The translations under genes were made by a program, and so were the position numbers. The notes beneath the pieces are model-generated. The model did not search any database. It was not told the origin of the DNA and saw only the letters and a list, made by a program, of their open reading frames with translations. This document shows positions 1 through 5,948 of a stretch of 9,141 bases of DNA, one piece after another. Location of the stretch: positions 1 to 9,141 of the forward strand of contig CAMCFM010000134.1 of NCBI GenBank assembly GCA_945874095.1. The letters are read 5' to 3'. How positions within the stretch are numbered: the first letter of the stretch is position 1; every line of letters begins with the position of its first letter. This stretch comes from Candidatus Kuenenia stuttgartensis. Lineage in GTDB: Bacteria > Planctomycetota > Planctomycetia > Isosphaerales > Isosphaeraceae.

Positions 1-411
1 TTGCCAGCCTATTGGGCCGCCCAAGCCATCGGCGCTGTTGCTGCTGCCTTTATCGCCATGTTCCTTAAAGGTGGTGGCGGTTCCGCTGTTGCTCCGGCAA
101 ATATCCCTGCAGCCGGCCTGGCTGAATTCCTCTATACCTTTGCTCTGGCATATGTTGTGCTTAATGTAGCCACAGCCAAAGGGACCGCCGGCAACTCATT
201 CTATGGCCTGGCCATTGGCTTCACCGTTCTGTCAGGCGCCTTTGCTGTCGGGTCGATCTCCGGTGGTGCCTTTAACCCAGCCGTCGCCATCGGCGCTGGT
301 CTCATGGGAGCCATCCACCTGCCTTCGATCTGGCTTCATATCATTGCTGATCTCGCTGGAGGTTTTGCAGCAGGGGCTGTATTCAACTTCCTGAACCCTG
401 AAGACAAATAA
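1..411 (+). CDS. Major intrinsic protein (aquaporin/glycerol-channel family), 5'-truncated
   Basis: This is the C-terminal 136 residues of an inner-membrane channel of the MIP family, which passively conducts water or small neutral solutes. The frame is open at base 1. The first residues (PAYWAAQAIGAVAAAF) match the third transmembrane helix of MIPs rather than an N-terminus, so the TTG at base 1 is not the start and the first NPA half lies outside the window. Hydrophobic helices follow at about residues 38-56 and 66-84. The re-entrant loop SGGAFNPAVAIG carries the second NPA box at residues 92-94, and a last helix spans about 110-130. The residue after NPA, normally the selectivity-filter Arg, is Val. 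The protein ends with a short charged tail (NPEDK). The next gene is almost 490 bp away beyond a terminator, so this gene ends its transcription unit. The family is confident; the substrate cannot be inferred. Confidence 0.9.
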   Translation: MPAYWAAQAIGAVAAAFIAMFLKGGGGSAVAPANIPAAGLAEFLYTFALAYVVLNVATAKGTAGNSFYGLAIGFTVLSGAFAVGSISGGAFNPAVAIGAGLMGAIHLPSIWLHIIADLAGGFAAGAVFNFLNPEDK

Positions 412-440
412 TCGAATCAGGATTCGAATAGACAAAAAGT

Positions 441-475
441 CCCAGCCCGAGACGATCGTCGAGCTGGGCTTTTTT
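441..475 (+). terminator. Rho-independent terminator after the MIP gene
   Basis: Arms 441-450 (CCCAGCCCGA) and 459-468 (TCGAGCTGGG) pair with a single C-A mismatch and are followed closely by six Ts (470-475). It lies 30 bp after the MIP stop codon and should end that transcript. Confidence 0.85.
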
Positions 476-739
476 GTTGGTGTCATTCGACAGGTAAACA
501 CGAGCTAAAGCTCTCCAGGTCAAGGGACTTGGCATACATAATTGTTTATCTTTTCAAAGAATTAGTCGATCGGCTCTGCCCCAAATCTCAGACCTTAGAT
601 TTCAGTCGTGAGAGTGGTATCCATGCTGATCGCTAGGGGTTCGCACAGAGGAAGATCCGGGCATGGATTCATGATGTGGTCCACTCACTTTAGATAAGTG
701 CCAACGCTCAATCTTGAAGATTTCGATAGTTCTGACTTG

Positions 740-763
740 ATTGAATCGCACTTTTGCGTCAAT
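740..763 (+). other. Bulged hairpin upstream of the ThuA-like gene
   Basis: ATTGA (740-744) pairs with TCAAT (759-763) and CGCA (747-750) pairs with TGCG (755-758), around a CTTT loop with a two-base AT bulge. There is no T-tract, so it is not a terminator. It lies 135 bp before the ThuA-like start and could be an operator or leader structure. The role is inference. Confidence 0.35.
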
Positions 764-883
764 TTAGGTGTGACCTCAGAATGGGCGACTCGCGTTCGTC
801 AATCATGATTCGGGATGCAAAACTCCCAATCAGATTGTCTCCTGAAGGTCGCCTTCCTCTGCCACATTCCACACACCCCACCC

Positions 884-888
884 GGGAG
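884..888 (+). promoter_or_regulatory. Shine-Dalgarno site for the ThuA-like gene
   Basis: GGGAG lies 10 bases before the ATG at 899. It supports 899 over the upstream in-frame ATG at 815, because starting at 815 would bury the twin-arginine motif 32 residues inside the protein. Confidence 0.55.
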
Positions 889-898
889 ATTTCCTGAT

Positions 899-1810
899 AT
901 GTCTATGGATCGACGCAGCTTCCTCCAATCTTCAGCACTCGGAATGGCCGGCTTGGCCGCTGGTGCCTCCGTCGGCCAATCTGCTTTGGCAGGCAAAAAA
1001 GTTCTGTTCTTCACAAAAAGCTCCGGCTTTGAGCATTCCGTGATCAAGCTCGGCCCTAACGGCGAGCCATCCCATGCCGACAAAATCTTTACAGAGATCG
1101 GCAAAAGTCTCGGCCTTGAAGTGACTTGCAGCAAAGATGGCCGCATGTTCGAGCCTGATCAGATTGGCCAGTGGGACGCCTTCGCCTTCGAAACCACCGG
1201 CGACCTCACCAAAACTGGTACTGACAAGCAGCCAGCCATGTCTGCCAAGGGTGAAGAAGCCCTCTATGCAGCCATTTCAGGCGGCAAGGGCTTCATGGGC
1301 ATGCACTGTGCCACCGACACCTTCGGCCACCACCGTGGCATGGGCAAGAACGACCCGTTCATTCAACTCATTGGCGGAGAGTTCATCTCTCACGGCCCTC
1401 AGCAAGTTGCCAAACTGCTTGTCAAGGATCACAAATTCCCAGGCGCTGATGGCTTCGGCCACCATGAATTTGAAATCAACGATGAATGGTATTCACTCAT
1501 CAACCTCGCCGACGACATGCACGTCATCTATGCCCAGGTCACCAACGGAATGAAGGGCTGGGAATACCACCGGGCCAACTTCCCACAAACCTGGTCCCGC
1601 CAGCACGGCAAAGGCCGCGTTTTCTACACCTCCATGGGACACCGTGAAGATGTTTGGGCCAATGCCCACTACAAGAACCTGCTTTCAGGCGGCCTGAAGT
1701 TCATTCTGGGTGAGGCTGAAGGCTCCACCAAAGCTGATGTGAAAACCGTTCTGCCAGGCTACGACGAAATTCCAAAGCGTCCTGATCCTGTCAAAAAGGC
1801 TGCAGAGTAA
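899..1810 (+). CDS. Tat-exported ThuA-domain protein
   Basis: A 303-residue protein with the ThuA fold, a class I glutamine-amidotransferase-like flavodoxin-type domain found in bacterial carbohydrate metabolism and abundant in planctomycetes. The N-terminus is a twin-arginine signal (DRRSFLQ, Arg5-Arg6, then a Gly/Ala-rich hydrophobic stretch ending SALA, about residue 31), implying export of a folded protein. The domain spans about 34-272: KKVLFFTKSSGFEH (33-46) is the first strand and loop, followed by QWDAFAFETTGD (91-102), GKGFMGMHCATDTF (129-142, Cys137 in the nucleophile-elbow-like position), GGEFISHGP (159-167) and the conserved end RQHGKGRVFYTSMGH (234-248). A short Lys/Pro-rich tail follows. 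The chosen start has a GGGAG site; ATG 905 is also possible. It stands alone, with terminators after it. The exact reaction is unknown; ThuA homologues are linked to processing of 3-keto-sugars. Confidence 0.88.
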   Translation: MSMDRRSFLQSSALGMAGLAAGASVGQSALAGKKVLFFTKSSGFEHSVIKLGPNGEPSHADKIFTEIGKSLGLEVTCSKDGRMFEPDQIGQWDAFAFETTGDLTKTGTDKQPAMSAKGEEALYAAISGGKGFMGMHCATDTFGHHRGMGKNDPFIQLIGGEFISHGPQQVAKLLVKDHKFPGADGFGHHEFEINDEWYSLINLADDMHVIYAQVTNGMKGWEYHRANFPQTWSRQHGKGRVFYTSMGHREDVWANAHYKNLLSGGLKFILGEAEGSTKADVKTVLPGYDEIPKRPDPVKKAAE

Positions 1811-1833
1811 TTCTTCTGCTAATTACTAATCAT

Positions 1834-1867
1834 AAAAATGCGCCAAAACACTTTTGGCGCATTTTTT
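1834..1867 (+). terminator. Terminator of the ThuA-like gene, probably bidirectional
   Basis: A perfect 15-bp inverted repeat, 1834-1848 against 1852-1866 around a CAC loop, has a GC core (TGCGCC/GGCGCA) flanked by an A-tract and a six-T tract. It starts 23 bp after the ThuA-like stop. Because both sides carry A/T tracts it could also stop transcripts arriving from the minus-strand gene. Confidence 0.9.
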
Positions 1868-1900
1868 ATGCCTGTATCCTGAGCATGATTTTTCAAATTC

Positions 1901-1940
1901 AATAAAAAAGCCCAGCTTATTAAAGCCGGGCCATTTTTTT
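1901..1940 (-). terminator. Terminator of the minus-strand Gly/Asn-rich TPR gene
   Basis: Arms 1910-1918 (GCCCAGCTT) and 1923-1931 (AAGCCGGGC) enclose an ATTA loop. In the minus-strand RNA all nine pairs form, one of them G-U, and the stem is followed by UUUUUUAUU (from 1901-1909). In the plus-strand RNA the same position is an A-C mismatch, although seven Ts follow there too. The better pairing and the position, about 45 bp past the stop codon at 1965, assign it mainly to the minus-strand gene. Confidence 0.85.
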
Positions 1941-1964
1941 CAAAACCAGTTTCAAGGCCAGGTT

Positions 1965-3842
1965 TCAATTCTTTTTGAAATCAAGACCAGGATCACCTTG
2001 AGCCGCTCCGACCAGTATGAATTCGAATTCCGCGTCGGAAGACTTGTCCAGCCGGCCTACCATGACCTGTCCGTTCTGATTCGAAACCAGTGCCAAAACA
2101 CCTTCCGCATACGTGTAAGTACCTTTGAACGTATGAGCAGGTCCGTTGGGCTGATTGAAGCTCCAGGTGAACTTCGAGTCAGGCTCGAATGTTAATGCAA
2201 TCGTTCGAGTCTCATCAGGCTTGGCAGACCATGTCCCTGTCAAAAGTGCTGCCGGAACAGGATTCATCGGCGATTGCGGCTTGCTGTTATCAGGGCTGTT
2301 TGCAGCATCCACCGTGTTTGCAGCCGCCGTGGCCGTATCGGGTGCAGGCTTGTCAGAGTTCTGGATCGCTTTCAGAAGGCCAGCCGAAAGCGTATCCTTG
2401 GGCTGAAGTGCAACCAGTTTTGTCAACTCATTTGCAGCCTGATCCTTATAACCCATCGACGAATAGAGATATCCCAGCAGGAACAGGTCAGCCGAGTTGT
2501 TCGGATTCGCATCGCGATCCGCTTCAAGTGCTCTCAGCTGTGTCGTATAGGTGTTGATATCTGGATACAGGCTTGAAAGCGACGTCCAGTCCATCCCCGG
2601 CTGAATCGAAAGCACGGGATAAAGTGTCGATGCCGCATCACCAAATCGTCCCAACGCAAACAAGGTCAGAGCACGAAATTCGTGCAGAACGGCATCGTTT
2701 GGAAGCTGCCCGATGGCCTTCTCTACGCCTGTCAGAGCTGCAGTGTAATTCGCCGCCATATAGTCGTTGCGAGCCTGATCGAATGTCGCCAGGGCTTGAT
2801 CCGAAACTGCTTGATCCGGAGTCGGTGCCTCCGTATTGATCGGCTCCGAATAGTTATAGCTGGACTGAGTGTAAGTCGGCTGAGAGGCTCCGTCCACATA
2901 TACAGGCTGAGACACAACCACTGTATTTGTAGGCACATAATAAGGGTTGCTATAGGGCATGTATCCCCAATTGTTCAGGCTCGAACCAAGTGCCCAGCCG
3001 CTCAGTCCGCCCATCAAAAGGCCAGTGCCCATGCCCCAGCCGAACCCGCCCATGCCGTACCCGCCGTAGAAATTATTGATCATAGGCCGGTGCCAGCCCC
3101 AATAGCCGTTATACCAGTTACCGTGATTGCCCCAGTAATTTGGCCTGTAACCGTATCCTGCACGATATCCCCAACCACCGGCACGATTTGCGCCCCAGTT
3201 GTTGAAGTTATTGCGATTAAAGTTATTGTTATTGAAGTTGTTCCGGTTGAAGTTGTTGTTATTGAAATTATTCCGATTGAGGGAATTGTTATTGAAGTTA
3301 TTCCGGTTGACGTTGTTATTGTTGAAGTTGTTCCGGTTGACATTGTTATTGTCAAAGTTGCCGCGATTCGCCGTGTTGTTATTCAGGTTTCCACGGTTCC
3401 CTGGATTCACGTTCCGGCCCGCCCCTCCACCATCCCATGGAGGCTTCTGGCCAAAGTCCGGATGCGTGTCTCCACCCCGTCCCAATTCACCTGCTCCACC
3501 TCTCCCAAACTCGCCAGCTCCACCACGATTGGCCATCCCTGCACCACCAGCCCCCGCAGAGGGTCGAGCACCTTCGGATGGCCTGAAAGAGCGTTCAGCA
3601 CCACCACCAGCTCCACCAAAACTTGATCGAGCCGCACCACCTCCACCACCACTGTAACTCGGCCGGGATATGGCACCACCACCGCCTCCACGATAGCCGC
3701 CTCCTCCGCCACCACCACGGTAACCGCCTCCACCACCACGGAACCCTCCACCTCCACGAAATGCGTGCGCTTCAGGCATGGCAATGCCGAGAATGGTGAG
3801 TGATAAAACTGCCAGCCGAATGATTCGTGACATGTTCTGCAT
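1965..3842 (-). CDS. Exported Gly-rich, Asn-repeat, TPR protein of unknown function
   Basis: A 625-residue exported protein from ATG 3842; a frame-extending TTG at 3869 has nothing to recommend it, whereas GGGG lies 8 bases before 3842. ATG 3833 is also possible. Regions in order: a Sec signal peptide (hydrophobic LAVLSLTILGIA, cleavage after AHA, about residue 27); a Gly-rich segment with repeated RGGGG/YRGGGG motifs (28-125); seven 10-residue Asn-rich repeats (149-218); a Gly/Trp/Tyr-rich segment with an apolar stretch GTGLLMGGLSGWALGSS (about 220-310); a helical region with two TPR-like units (about 345-495, for example the segments around AALTGVEKAIGQLPND and DLFLLGYLYSSMGYKDQA); a Pro/Ala/Asn linker; and a C-terminal beta-rich domain beginning LLTGTWSAKPDE (533-625), perhaps lipocalin-like. 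The low-complexity part suggests a cell-envelope or matrix protein, with TPRs for protein contacts. It lies 103 bp downstream of the NTF2-like gene on the same strand. Function is not recognised. Confidence 0.85.
   Translation of the reverse strand: MQNMSRIIRLAVLSLTILGIAMPEAHAFRGGGGFRGGGGGYRGGGGGGGYRGGGGGAISRPSYSGGGGGAARSSFGGAGGGAERSFRPSEGARPSAGAGGAGMANRGGAGEFGRGGAGELGRGGDTHPDFGQKPPWDGGGAGRNVNPGNRGNLNNNTANRGNFDNNNVNRNNFNNNNVNRNNFNNNSLNRNNFNNNNFNRNNFNNNNFNRNNFNNWGANRAGGWGYRAGYGYRPNYWGNHGNWYNGYWGWHRPMINNFYGGYGMGGFGWGMGTGLLMGGLSGWALGSSLNNWGYMPYSNPYYVPTNTVVVSQPVYVDGASQPTYTQSSYNYSEPINTEAPTPDQAVSDQALATFDQARNDYMAANYTAALTGVEKAIGQLPNDAVLHEFRALTLFALGRFGDAASTLYPVLSIQPGMDWTSLSSLYPDINTYTTQLRALEADRDANPNNSADLFLLGYLYSSMGYKDQAANELTKLVALQPKDTLSAGLLKAIQNSDKPAPDTATAAANTVDAANSPDNSKPQSPMNPVPAALLTGTWSAKPDETRTIALTFEPDSKFTWSFNQPNGPAHTFKGTYTYAEGVLALVSNQNGQVMVGRLDKSSDAEFEFILVGAAQGDPGLDFKKN
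3189..3398 (-). repeat. Seven tandem 30-bp units encoding an Asn-rich decapeptide
   Basis: Seven in-frame 10-codon units follow the consensus NRNNFNNNN(V/F). The first two are more diverged (NRGNLNNNTA and NRGNFDNNNV), the middle ones almost identical, and the last (NRNNFNNWGA) breaks off into the Gly/Trp region. The DNA units are similar, with GTT/ATT-rich plus-strand sequence and scattered third-position differences, as expected for expansion by internal duplication. There are no spacers between units, so this is not a CRISPR array. Confidence 0.93.
3477..3761 (-). repeat. Gly-rich low-complexity coding segment
   Basis: This stretch encodes runs of four to seven glycines separated by Arg, Tyr, Phe or Ser (FRGGGG, YRGGGG), then looser Gly/Ala units (GGAGE-FGRGGAGELGRGG). 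On the plus strand it reads as CCACC/CCTCC tracts. It resembles RGG-box composition but sits right after a signal peptide, so an RNA-binding role is unlikely. Confidence 0.85.
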
Positions 3843-3945
3843 GATCGATACCCCGTTAATTTGCTGCAAATGTTTCTGATAATCCTTGTTTTAACCACTT
3901 CGAAGCCAATTCAAAGGGCCAAGGCATCTCATCTGTTTCCGCCTC

Positions 3946-4902
3946 TTATTTTTTGACTGATGGCTTTGTAGGTGGCTTGCGGACAAGAGTCCGGATTGTT
4001 GCATCCTCGACTTGCTCACCGTCCGCTGTCCGATCATAGCTGCGAATCTGGATCTGGCCCGGCCTGGTCGCATCCATCACGGTCGTTCCCGTCACGATGC
4101 GTCCGTCTGCAAGAACTGCCTCGCCCTTGAGTTTCCAACCCTTACCCACAGGCTCAGGAGTCCAAACGGCCGTTCCATGCCCCCCATCTTCCTCAAAAAG
4201 CCACGACCGGATCGACCTCGATTTTCGATCCCAGCCAACTCGCTGAGTCGAAACGGTAACAGCTTTGCCTGAACCAGTTTCAGCCCGATAGTCAATCAGC
4301 AAATAACGGTGGCTAGGCGACCATCGAACGATGTGATGCACTGTAGCTGCCTCTGTCTCCTCAACCCATTCCCCGACAATCGAGTCCAAGGCCGCCAGCT
4401 TCTCTGTATGCGATTCCGAAGCGGGATCCTCAACAGGGGCCGTTTCAAAAATATCAAACATCTGCCACCTGTCATCACGCTTCACGTGCACCACATGATA
4501 GGCCACAGTCGATGGCTTCTTATCCATCTCGGTTGTGGTCACGCTGAAGCCTTCTTCGATCGCAACCCCTTCACTCACCAGCCGTATGTTTCTAACATCG
4601 TTCGTCATCTTCAGGCCGGGATTGCCGGCAAAGCCTTCCGAAAAGAGTCCCAGAATTGCTTCGCGGCCTTCATAGATTTCGCCGTCCACCGTCACCAGCC
4701 TGGCATCGTCGCTGAAAAAGCTGGTCAGCAATTTCGTATCCGCTTTGTTAAAAGCAGCCGTATATCGCTCAATGGATTCTGCAACAGGCTTCTGCTGATC
4801 ATTCCAGACTTTGACTGATGGTGTGGACTGGCCATAACTGACCGACAAGCCAATCTGAAAAATAACGGCCAGTAGCATCGCCCTTATGGGATTCAAATGC
4901 AT
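3946..4902 (-). CDS. Exported NTF2/SnoaL-like (DUF4440-type) protein with C-terminal beta domain
   Basis: A 318-residue protein. The start at 4902 is chosen because AAAGG precedes it by 8 bases and the hydrophobic signal segment (AMLLAVIFQIGLSVSYGQ, residues 8-25) then lies at the N-terminus; extending to 5001 would put it 33 residues in. After the signal comes an NTF2/SnoaL-like cone fold (about 38-156): VAESIERYTAAFNKAD, then FFSDDARLVTVDGEIYEGREAI, and VAYHVVHVKRDDRWQMFDIFE as the closing strands. This matches the SgcJ/EcaC or DUF4440 group, whose pockets bind diverse small molecules and which often have no proven enzyme activity. Residues about 166-310 form a second, beta-rich domain (LDSIVGEWVEE, VGWDRKSRSIRSWLFEEDGGHG, LKGEAVLADGRIVTG), a barrel-like unit seen with this NTF2 type. 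A Lys/Pro tail ends the protein. It is followed on the same strand by the Gly/Asn-rich gene and may be co-transcribed with it. Domain assignments are by eye. Confidence 0.85.
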   Translation of the reverse strand: MHLNPIRAMLLAVIFQIGLSVSYGQSTPSVKVWNDQQKPVAESIERYTAAFNKADTKLLTSFFSDDARLVTVDGEIYEGREAILGLFSEGFAGNPGLKMTNDVRNIRLVSEGVAIEEGFSVTTTEMDKKPSTVAYHVVHVKRDDRWQMFDIFETAPVEDPASESHTEKLAALDSIVGEWVEETEAATVHHIVRWSPSHRYLLIDYRAETGSGKAVTVSTQRVGWDRKSRSIRSWLFEEDGGHGTAVWTPEPVGKGWKLKGEAVLADGRIVTGTTVMDATRPGQIQIRSYDRTADGEQVEDATIRTLVRKPPTKPSVKK

Positions 4903-4910
4903 TGTTTTTA

Positions 4911-4915
4911 CCTTT
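4911..4915 (-). promoter_or_regulatory. Shine-Dalgarno site fixing the NTF2-like gene start
   Basis: Minus-strand AAAGG lies 8 bases upstream of the ATG at 4902. It favours that start over the longer frame beginning at 5001. Confidence 0.55.
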
Positions 4916-4941
4916 GGGTTTGTGATTCCTGTCAAAGCTCG

Positions 4942-4963
4942 AATCTTTTCATCGAAAAGGATT
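4942..4963 (-). other. Hairpin in the leader of the NTF2-like gene
   Basis: AATCTTTT (4942-4949) pairs with AAAAGGATT (4955-4963) with one bulged base and a five-base loop. It lies about 40-60 bp upstream of the start codon, inside the likely 5' untranslated leader. The stem is A/T-rich and weak; any regulatory role is inference. Confidence 0.3.
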
Positions 4964-4985
4964 GAGCCTGACGCATGATCCTGAT

Positions 4986-5015
4986 TCCATACATTAATCA
5001 TACTAACTTTGACAA
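4986..5015 (-). promoter_or_regulatory. Weak candidate promoter for the NTF2-like gene
   Basis: On the minus strand, TTGTCA (5015-5010) is followed after 18 bases by TATGGA (4991-4986). The -35 is a five-of-six match; the -10 is poor. It would give a leader of about 75 bases. Its -35 overlaps the -35 of the opposite-strand candidate at 5009-5037. Confidence 0.22.
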
Positions 5016-5037
5016 GCGGATGCCGGAAAGTTATGAA
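5009..5037 (+). promoter_or_regulatory. Sigma-70-like promoter candidate facing the 1-kb gap
   Basis: A perfect -35 hexamer TTGACA (5009-5014), a 17-base spacer and TATGAA (5032-5037, four of six). No convincing gene starts soon after it, so it may drive an untranslated RNA, a very small gene or a long leader toward 5949. It may also be a chance match. Confidence 0.4.
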
Positions 5038-5307
5038 AAACTTCTCCTGTCGTCAAACGATTCGCTCATCGACATTCTCGGCCTGTTGCTCATCCACTCT
5101 ATTTCTTTACCATCGGCTGACTCCTTGGCCAAAACAGATGAAACCCTTACCTGTAAATGACTAAGAGCTGACTTTATCCTCGATTACCGAATCTTTTTTT
5201 GAAGATTTTGAGAAATCATGATGACTTCATTCACTTTCAGGGATACATTTAAAGTAGTGACCTGCTCACCTCTCCTCACTCTCTCGATACGTCTTCAGTC
5301 TCTCTCT

Positions 5308-5330
5308 AATCCTGAACCTCAGGATTTTGG
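5308..5330 (+). terminator. Perfect short hairpin, possible weak terminator
   Basis: AATCCTGA (5308-5315) and TCAGGATT (5319-5326) pair perfectly over 8 bp around an ACC loop and run into TTTTGG. The T-tract is short, so it is at best a weak terminator. With the promoter at 5009-5037 it would bound an RNA of roughly 280-290 bases. Confidence 0.35.
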
Positions 5331-5476
5331 GTCCAATGGTTTCCTCTCGTTTTGGAGAATCATCGCCATGTTGCTGAAGCCTAAACACTCTTCGACCAAT
5401 CGCAAGTCTGTTATCACACAGAATATCCTACTTTCTAATCAGTTAAATTCTTTCGTCAAATCACTTGCGGAAGTCA

Positions 5477-5614
5477 TCAAAGTGATCTGCCAGATCGCCT
5501 TTCGTGACCAAAAGTCAGGCGGACAGAACCATCGTAACCCTCGCCTGATCCCAATTCCAGTCGAATCGCAATCTCGCCGGCAACGTCGATCCCCTCGCTA
5601 AAGTTTGACTCCAT
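5477..5614 (-). CDS. Candidate small ORF, 45 residues, unknown
   Basis: Minus-strand ATG at 5614 is preceded by GGAGG at ideal spacing, one of the best Shine-Dalgarno sites in the window. The GGAG sits in the loop of an AACAAC/GTTGTT hairpin (5615-5630) that abuts the start codon. The 45-residue product (begins MESNFSEGIDVAGEIAIRLE) is soluble, acidic in its first half and Arg-rich at the end, with no signal peptide or known domain. The same frame is open upstream to an ATG at 5749, giving 90 residues. Short length, unknown sequence and no partner keep confidence low; it could be a fossil or chance ORF. Confidence 0.25.
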   Translation of the reverse strand: MESNFSEGIDVAGEIAIRLELGSGEGYDGSVRLTFGHERRSGRSL

Positions 5615-5740
5615 AACAACCTCCGTTGTTTTCACCTCTCTCATTCTGAAATCTGGAGCCCAGATACCAGATGTTGGACAGGTATGGTTTACGAGCCGGC
5701 TTGGCACTAGCCCCGGTTTCGGCGTAAATGACAAAACAAT

Positions 5741-5749
5741 TGCTATCAT
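5741..5749 (+). promoter_or_regulatory. Extended -10 promoter candidate for the barrel-protein gene
   Basis: TGCTATCAT contains the TGn extension and a five-of-six -10 (TATCAT). No good -35 lies 16-18 bases upstream, which extended -10 promoters can tolerate. It would start transcription near 5756 and leave a leader of about 190 bases before 5949. An alternative TATAAA lies at 5754-5759. Confidence 0.3.
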
Positions 5750-5948
5750 TAACTATAAAACCTGTAGAGTATTAGACTTATTCGAAGACTGCTGCCCAAT
5801 CCCTGATCCGCCACTCAGCCTTCTCTGACCACAAAAGTTAAGATGTAAGGATTATTCGGACGATACCGATTTTGACGAAATTGAGGAATCCATCGATTCG
5901 AAACCGTTGGTCCTTCGGGATCCACCTGCAAACTGGTACAAATTCGAG

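Larger units (their letters stand above)
476..898. other. Intergenic region without a recognisable gene
   Basis: No convincing coding frame lies between the MIP terminator and the ThuA-like gene. The only structure noted is the bulged hairpin at 740-763. Several TTGA-type hexamers occur around 710-745, but none has a good -10 element at normal spacing, so no promoter is assigned, although one for the ThuA-like gene must lie here. No tRNA cloverleaf or direct-repeat array was seen. Confidence 0.6.
5038..5948. other. Long intergenic region without a convincing gene
   Basis: With the NTF2-like gene's leader this makes about 1 kb between divergent genes. Plus-strand frames at 4975-5160 and 5218-5601 lack protein-like composition, recognisable domains or ribosome sites. 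The segment about 5260-5307 is strikingly pyrimidine-rich on the plus strand (CTCACCTCTCC, TCTCTCTC). Supported signals are listed separately: the perfect hairpin at 5308-5326, a small minus-strand ORF at 5477-5614 and an extended -10 at 5741-5749. A smaller inverted repeat ATCTGG/CCAGAT lies at 5651-5672. Confidence 0.6.

Noticed and set aside
815..898. Upstream ATG at 815 as start of the ThuA-like protein.
   Set aside because: It would place 28 unrelated residues before the Tat signal; ATG 899 has GGGAG before it and puts the RR motif at the N-terminus.
3189..3398. Periodic 30-bp repeats that might suggest a CRISPR array.
   Set aside because: Units are directly adjacent with no unique spacers, and lie in frame within a coding sequence with a signal peptide.
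2682..3657. Long plus-strand frames (about 314 and 152 residues) with Val/Ile- or Leu/Pro-rich repeats.
   Set aside because: They are antisense readings of the Asn-rich and Gly-rich repeats of the minus-strand gene; repeat tracts keep several frames open at once.
3843..3869. TTG at 3869 as start of the Gly/Asn-rich gene.
   Set aside because: A weak start codon; ATG 3842 or 3833 gives a normal signal peptide.
4309..4818. A 169-residue plus-strand frame opposite the NTF2-like gene.
   Set aside because: It is a shadow of the minus-strand gene, whose product has a signal peptide and recognisable fold.
4903..5001. ATG-initiated extension of the NTF2-like gene to 5001.
   Set aside because: It pushes the hydrophobic signal 33 residues inward, while ATG 4902 has a good ribosome site and signal-peptide start.
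5218..5601. A 127-residue plus-strand frame in the 1-kb gap.
   Set aside because: Ser/Arg/Gln-rich with no domain, signal or ribosome site; composition looks like translated noncoding DNA. The neighbouring 61-residue frame at 4975-5160 was dropped for the same reasons.
5651..5672. Inverted repeat ATCTGG/CCAGAT as a terminator or operator.
   Set aside because: Only six pairs around a ten-base loop and no T-tract; expected by chance at this length.
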